From Collinsella aerofaciens (lineage in GTDB: Bacteria; Actinomycetota; Coriobacteriia; Coriobacteriales; Coriobacteriaceae), in contig CAJMHW010000002.1 of NCBI GenBank assembly GCA_905213325.1, positions 57,547 through 121,546 on the forward strand: DNA of 64,000 bases, written 5' to 3'. Shown piece after piece: positions 60,769-64,000 of this stretch (positions within the stretch are counted from its first letter, which is position 1; every line of letters starts with the position of its first letter). The notes below the pieces were generated by a model. It saw only the letters and a program-made list of their open reading frames with translations. It ran no database searches and was not told the DNA's origin. The position numbers and the translations under genes were made by a program.

Positions 60769-61707
60769 ATGACTACCGATCAGTCAATCGATGTTGCGAT
60801 TATCGGCGGCGGCCCCGCGGGCTATGCTGGCGCCATTTATGCGGCGCGCGCCAACCTAACGACGACTGTCTTTGAGCAGGGCATGTCGGGCGGACAGATT
60901 GCCACGACCAACGAGGTTGAGAATTATCCTGGCATTCCGCTGCTGAGCGGTGCTGAACTTGGTGAGCGGTTTCAACAACATGCTGAAGGCTTGGGGGCTC
61001 AGGTTGAATGGAGTATGGTGACGGGCGTCGACTACGATGCCGATGCGGCGCTGTTTACGGTGCATCACGATATGGGTGATACGCTGGCCTCGAGTGTTAT
61101 CGCTTGCATGGGTGCCACGCCGCGATCTGCTGGTTTCGCTGGTGAGGATACGTATCGCGGTCGTGGCGTTTCGTATTGCGCGACGTGTGACGGCATGTTC
61201 TTCCGTGGCAAGCAGGTTTTTGTCATTGGCGGCGGCAATGCTGCCTGTGAGGAAGCCCTGTTCTTGTCAGAAATCGCCAGCAGCGTGACCATCGTCTTGC
61301 GTCGCGATCAGTTCCGTGCACCTGATGGTGTTGTTCAGAAAGTACTCGAAAAGGACAATATTACAGTTAGGTACCAAACTAGTATTGTTGAACTTTCTGG
61401 TGAAGCGATGCCAACGACGATCGCCTTTAAGGACAATGCATCCGGGGAAATTCATTCCGAGTCATTTGAGCCTGGCTCGTTTGGCATTTTTGTCTTTGCC
61501 GGCACGCAACCCCATACCGAGCTTGTTGAGCATCTCGTCGATTTGGCGCCTGATGGCGGCATTCTAACTGATGAATCTATGGCGACCCGCACGCCAGGTC
61601 TATTTGCCGCTGGCGATATCCGTTCCAAGCGTTTACGCCAGGTTGTGACCGCCGTTTCTGATGGAGCCATAGCGGCAACCAGCGCATACGCATTTCTTCG
61701 TGGATAA
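60769..61707 (+). CDS. trxB: Thioredoxin-disulfide reductase family flavoprotein
   Basis: FAD/NADPH enzyme reducing thioredoxin. 312 aa: FAD motif IIGGGPAGYAGAIYAARA, redox pair in YCATCDGMFFRG, NADPH motif VIGGGNAACEEALFL and C-terminal FAAGDIRSKRLRQVVTA. GAGAGGA precedes ATG 60769. No thioredoxin gene lies next to it. Domain spacing and the CATC motif favour a true TrxR, though a related reductase cannot be excluded. Confidence 0.92.
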   Translation: MTTDQSIDVAIIGGGPAGYAGAIYAARANLTTTVFEQGMSGGQIATTNEVENYPGIPLLSGAELGERFQQHAEGLGAQVEWSMVTGVDYDADAALFTVHHDMGDTLASSVIACMGATPRSAGFAGEDTYRGRGVSYCATCDGMFFRGKQVFVIGGGNAACEEALFLSEIASSVTIVLRRDQFRAPDGVVQKVLEKDNITVRYQTSIVELSGEAMPTTIAFKDNASGEIHSESFEPGSFGIFVFAGTQPHTELVEHLVDLAPDGGILTDESMATRTPGLFAAGDIRSKRLRQVVTAVSDGAIAATSAYAFLRG

Positions 61708-61748
61708 GTACGATAATATATCTTATGTAAGGTTGCTATCTTTAAAAC

Positions 61749-61791
61749 AAAGTGGTTGGACGGTGCATCAATGTGCTGTCCAACCACTTTT
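61749..61791 (+). terminator. Terminator after trxB
   Basis: AAAGTGGTTGGAC (61749-61761) pairs fully with GTCCAACCACTTT (61778-61790), with TTT at the 3' side. Confidence 0.88.
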
Positions 61792-61799
61792 ACTTTCCT

Positions 61800-61826
61800 G
61801 CTATATAGTATGCAAAACTAGATAAC
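61800..61826. promoter_or_regulatory. 27-bp operator upstream of the DUF1836 gene (shared with degV)
   Basis: Arms GCTATATAGT and ACTAGATAAC around ATGCAAA; 24 of 27 bases match the site at 63475-63501. It lies 37 nt before the DUF1836 start; TACAAT at 61833-61838 is a likely -10, so the site would cover the -35 region. Confidence 0.7.
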
Positions 61827-61862
61827 CTAGAATACAATATAGCTAATGAACGGAGGATCCTT

Positions 61863-62474
61863 ATGAACCACGTTAAACACGTTATTCCGATGTCTGATTC
61901 GTCGGTCAGCATTAAACCTGAGGATATTCAGCCCACTGTGCTGCCTGATGCATTTATTCAGTCCGATATCGTGCGCAAACTCAATACGTTGAGTCTGCCG
62001 CGCTATGACCAGTTGCCCAATGTGACGCTCTACCGCGACCAGGTCATTGAGTATGTTGCGCTGTGGATGGAGCCGCTGTCCCTTTGCGTTGAGCAGCCTA
62101 TCATTACGCCATCGATGATCAATAACTACGTAAAGGTTGGCCTGGTGCCTGCTCCGGTCAAAAAGCAATATGGCCGCGAGCAGATTGCCCGCCTGATCGC
62201 TATCTGCATCTTTAAGCAGGTGCTACCTATTGCTGCGGTGCAGGCACTCTTTAACATTCAGCGTTTGAGCTACGATGCCCCGACGGCCTTTGATTATGTG
62301 GTCGATCAGCTCGAGGCATCGATTCGTTCGGCGTTTTCCGTCGAGCAGACGCCGGTTCCCGATACGGCGCATCAGGTAACGCGTGAGTCGCTGCTTGTGC
62401 GCAGCGCGGTTTCATCCTTTGTTTCGAAGGCTTACTTGATGAGCTATCTCAAGTTCAACGGGTTTAATAGCTAG
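61863..62474 (+). CDS. DUF1836 protein, predicted HTH regulator
   Basis: 203 aa. The central part (MINNYVKVGLVPAPVKKQYGREQIARLIAICIFKQVLPIAAVQALF) resembles a MerR-type winged helix, as is usual in DUF1836. No ligand domain is recognised. GGAGG precedes ATG 61863. A palindromic site in its promoter also lies before degV, suggesting that it regulates itself and degV; this is inference. Converges on degV with a shared terminator. Confidence 0.82.
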   Translation: MNHVKHVIPMSDSSVSIKPEDIQPTVLPDAFIQSDIVRKLNTLSLPRYDQLPNVTLYRDQVIEYVALWMEPLSLCVEQPIITPSMINNYVKVGLVPAPVKKQYGREQIARLIAICIFKQVLPIAAVQALFNIQRLSYDAPTAFDYVVDQLEASIRSAFSVEQTPVPDTAHQVTRESLLVRSAVSSFVSKAYLMSYLKFNGFNS

Positions 62475-62483
62475 CCGACGTAT

Positions 62484-62535
62484 AAAACGGGCGGGACAAA
62501 GAGCCATCTGTCGCTTTGTCCCGCCCGTTTTTTTT
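62484..62535. terminator. Bidirectional terminator between the DUF1836 gene and degV
   Basis: ACGGGCGGGACAAAG (62487-62501) pairs with CTTTGTCCCGCCCGT (62514-62528), 15 bp, with eight T on the plus side and AAAA before the left arm, giving T on the minus strand. Confidence 0.93.
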
Positions 62536-62548
62536 GCTTGGTTGGACT

Positions 62549-63415
62549 TTATTTGCCCGAAGCTACGCCCATGCCGTAGCCGATGATCAGGCCGTGCATC
62601 TCGGCGTAATAGGAATCCAGGCCGTTGCAGGGCATGATGATGGTCTTGGAGCCGGGCCAATGTTCGACTATGCGATCAGTAAGCGCCTGGGCTCCAGCTT
62701 CGTTCTCAACGTGATCGATGATGACCTCACCGCCCGTAAAGCCCTCGGCTTCCATAGTGTCGATGATCTTGTTGAGCATCTTCTTTTCGCCACGCGTGTG
62801 CCCGACGAGTTCGATTTTACCGGCCTCACTCGCCGTGCCCAAAATGCGGATATTGAGCTTGTTGGCAATGACGCCGGCTGCCTTAGGGATACGTCCGGCT
62901 TTGGCGAGGTTTTCGTAATTGCACAAACTGAAGAGGATTTTGCTGTTCTGCTCAAGGCTATCGAAGTATGCGCAAGCGTCCTCGAATGAGACATCCGGAT
63001 TGCTTGCAAGATAGCGGTCGAACAGCAAGAAAATGAGATCCATTTTGCCGCCAGCTGCGCGTGAATTGACTAGATGAATCTGTCGGTCGGGCTCCTCGGC
63101 AAGAACCATATCGCGAGCCGTGGCTGCCGCATTGTAGCTGCCCGACACGCCCTCAGAGATCGGCATGCAGATGGTCTTGTCTGCCAATTTGAAGAGCTCG
63201 GCCCACTCCCCTACGCTGGGACAAGCGCTCGAAGAAGCGTTCGTCTCCGTCTGTACAGCGCAGTTGAGCTCATGCACATCGAGCGAAAGGTCATCGACGA
63301 ATTCACGCTCCCCCACTCGAATTTTGAGGGGCGCAAATGCAAAGGTGGTATGGGGTGCGGTCGGTTGCCAATCGCGGAGGTTGCAGCTTGAATCGGAGAT
63401 AAGTGCCCAGCTCAT
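62549..63415 (-). CDS. degV: DegV family fatty-acid-binding protein
   Basis: 288 aa. DegV proteins (FakB) bind a fatty acid and present it to the kinase FakA for phosphorylation and entry into phospholipids. Signs: ALISDSSCNL at the start, ISEGVSGSYNAA (fatty-acid carboxylate site), LVNSRAAGGKMDLI, GRIPKAAGVIANKLNIRI. GAAAGGA precedes ATG 63415. No fakA is in the window. The upstream 27-bp palindrome links it to the DUF1836 gene. Confidence 0.9.
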   Translation of the reverse strand: MSWALISDSSCNLRDWQPTAPHTTFAFAPLKIRVGEREFVDDLSLDVHELNCAVQTETNASSSACPSVGEWAELFKLADKTICMPISEGVSGSYNAAATARDMVLAEEPDRQIHLVNSRAAGGKMDLIFLLFDRYLASNPDVSFEDACAYFDSLEQNSKILFSLCNYENLAKAGRIPKAAGVIANKLNIRILGTASEAGKIELVGHTRGEKKMLNKIIDTMEAEGFTGGEVIIDHVENEAGAQALTDRIVEHWPGSKTIIMPCNGLDSYYAEMHGLIIGYGMGVASGK

Positions 63416-63444
63416 AGAGGGTCCTTTCTAATTGTTCCCATACA

Positions 63445-63450
63445 ATTATA
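63445..63450 (-). promoter_or_regulatory. -10 element of degV
   Basis: Consensus TATAAT on the minus strand, 30 nt before the degV start. The -35 region is poor and lies beside the palindrome at 63475-63501, which would suit an activator. Confidence 0.6.
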
Positions 63451-63474
63451 GCCATCTTGCAGACCGATTGGGCC

Positions 63475-63501
63475 GCTATCTAGTATTCAAAACTAGATAG
63501 C
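63475..63501. promoter_or_regulatory. 27-bp operator upstream of degV (shared with DUF1836 gene)
   Basis: Perfect 10-bp arms GCTATCTAGT and ACTAGATAGC around ATTCAAA. 24/27 identical to 61800-61826 in the same orientation. Confidence 0.75.
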
Positions 63502-63516
63502 GACCTGCACGAAAGG

Positions 63517-63556
63517 TAAAAGAATGGACCCCATGACTCAAAGCCACGAGGTCCAT
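63517..63556 (-). terminator. Terminator of the NlpC/P60 gene
   Basis: On the minus strand ATGGACC (63556-63550) pairs with GGTCCAT (63530-63524), with an inner six-pair stem, and is followed by TTCTTTTACC. Confidence 0.8.
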
Positions 63557-63579
63557 ATCCGTTTGCTTTATCTGAATAC

Positions 63580-63954
63580 TTAGTAGCGCACGAAGATGTA
63601 GTTATTGTTCATGCCAGCAGCGACGGAGCTGATGATAACACCCGTTTTGTAGTCGGAAGCATGGATCATCTGACCATTACCGATATAGATGCCTGTATGG
63701 TAGGAGTTAACCACAACATCGCCGGGTTGCGGATCGGACACGCGGGTCCAACCCATGAAGGTGCCGGTGGTGCCCAGGCGGCAGTAGCGGCCCGTGAGGC
63801 AATAGCTTACAAAACCGGAGCAGTCAAAGCTGTTCGGTCCAATGCCGCCCCAGGAATAAGCGTATCCGAGCTTGCTGTAGGCGCGCGAAACAACGGTACC
63901 GCCGTCAACGGACTGGCTCGGTGCGGAAGGCGTCGGAGTCGGAGCGGGCGTCAC
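63580..63954 (-). CDS. NlpC/P60 cell-wall hydrolase, C-terminal part, possibly frameshifted
   Basis: Peptidoglycan endopeptidase domain. 124 aa visible: a Pro/Thr linker (TPAPTPTPSAPS) then the NlpC/P60 fold with catalytic Cys in FDCSGFVSYCL, His in YHTGIYIGNG and the third polar residue in MIHASD. A linker at the very start is unnatural; such proteins normally have a signal peptide and N-terminal domains. The frame is closed upstream by TGA at 63984-63982, while another frame there stays open to the window edge, so a single-base slip in the five-G run at 63967-63971 could have split the gene. GTG 63954 is only a formal start. Confidence 0.7.
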   Translation of the reverse strand: MTPAPTPTPSAPSQSVDGGTVVSRAYSKLGYAYSWGGIGPNSFDCSGFVSYCLTGRYCRLGTTGTFMGWTRVSDPQPGDVVVNSYHTGIYIGNGQMIHASDYKTGVIISSVAAGMNNNYIFVRY

Positions 63955-64000
63955 GGGCTGCGGCGTGGGGGCACTTTCCGTTCAGGACAAAACCTTCCTT

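Overview
This window is chromosomal DNA from a high-GC, Gram-positive actinobacterium of the class Coriobacteriia, most likely Collinsella or a close relative. This is inferred from content, since there is no rRNA here. The evidence is an actinobacterial integration host factor (mihF) next to gmk and rpoZ, a lexA / LysM / nrdR block like that of mycobacteria combined with Firmicutes-type genes (pyrR, RNase J, RNase Y, SpoVS, DegV, DUF1836), a fermentative adhE, frequent GTG and TTG starts and GAG/GTC-rich codon use.

Layout. 1-5000: end of dxr, then rseP-like protease, ispG and proS (isoprenoid/envelope/translation cluster, plus strand). 5100-8700: two minus-strand genes, an APH-fold kinase and the bifunctional aldehyde/alcohol dehydrogenase adhE. 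8830-9870: a Y1 (REP-associated, RAYT) transposase framed by two inverted ~49-bp repeats. 9900-16000: rpmB (minus), then a pyrimidine operon pyrR-B-C-K-D-F behind a structured leader. 16100-18630: mihF-gmk-rpoZ-thiI. 18700-22860: comEA-comEC-holA (DNA uptake and replication). 22900-32620: rpsT, lepA, dusB, hemW, two dnaJ paralogues, mtaB, phoH, ybeY. 32600-34860: dgkA, era, recO. 34990-47010: rpsO, pnp, rnj, ftsK, a membrane HTH protein, yajQ, rimO, pgsA, cinA. 47100-56060: recA-recX, rny, an unknown GHKL ATPase, spoVS, miaB-miaA-hflX. 56040-58950: lexA with a downstream membrane acyltransferase-like gene on the minus strand, and a divergent LysM protein, nrdR and dut. 58960-59330: a 360-bp block of three nested palindromes. 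59350-64000: a glycosyltransferase, trxB, a DUF1836 regulator, degV and the end of an NlpC/P60 hydrolase.

Most of the window is conserved core genome. It holds much of an RNA-decay toolkit (PNPase, RNase J, RNase Y, YbeY), all three MiaB-family methylthiotransferases, and an SOS circuit with recognisable LexA boxes at recA and between lexA and the LysM gene.

The most interesting signals are regulatory or structural. (1) An iterated TTTGGTC motif with ~11-bp period lies upstream of both comEA and recA, suggesting a shared competence/recombination regulator. (2) A 27-bp palindromic operator is shared by the DUF1836 gene and degV. (3) A nested triple-palindrome block follows dut. (4) The RAYT gene has flanking repeats. 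(5) A DnaJ paralogue has its C-terminal domain replaced by membrane segments. No CRISPR array, prophage, tRNA or rRNA was seen.
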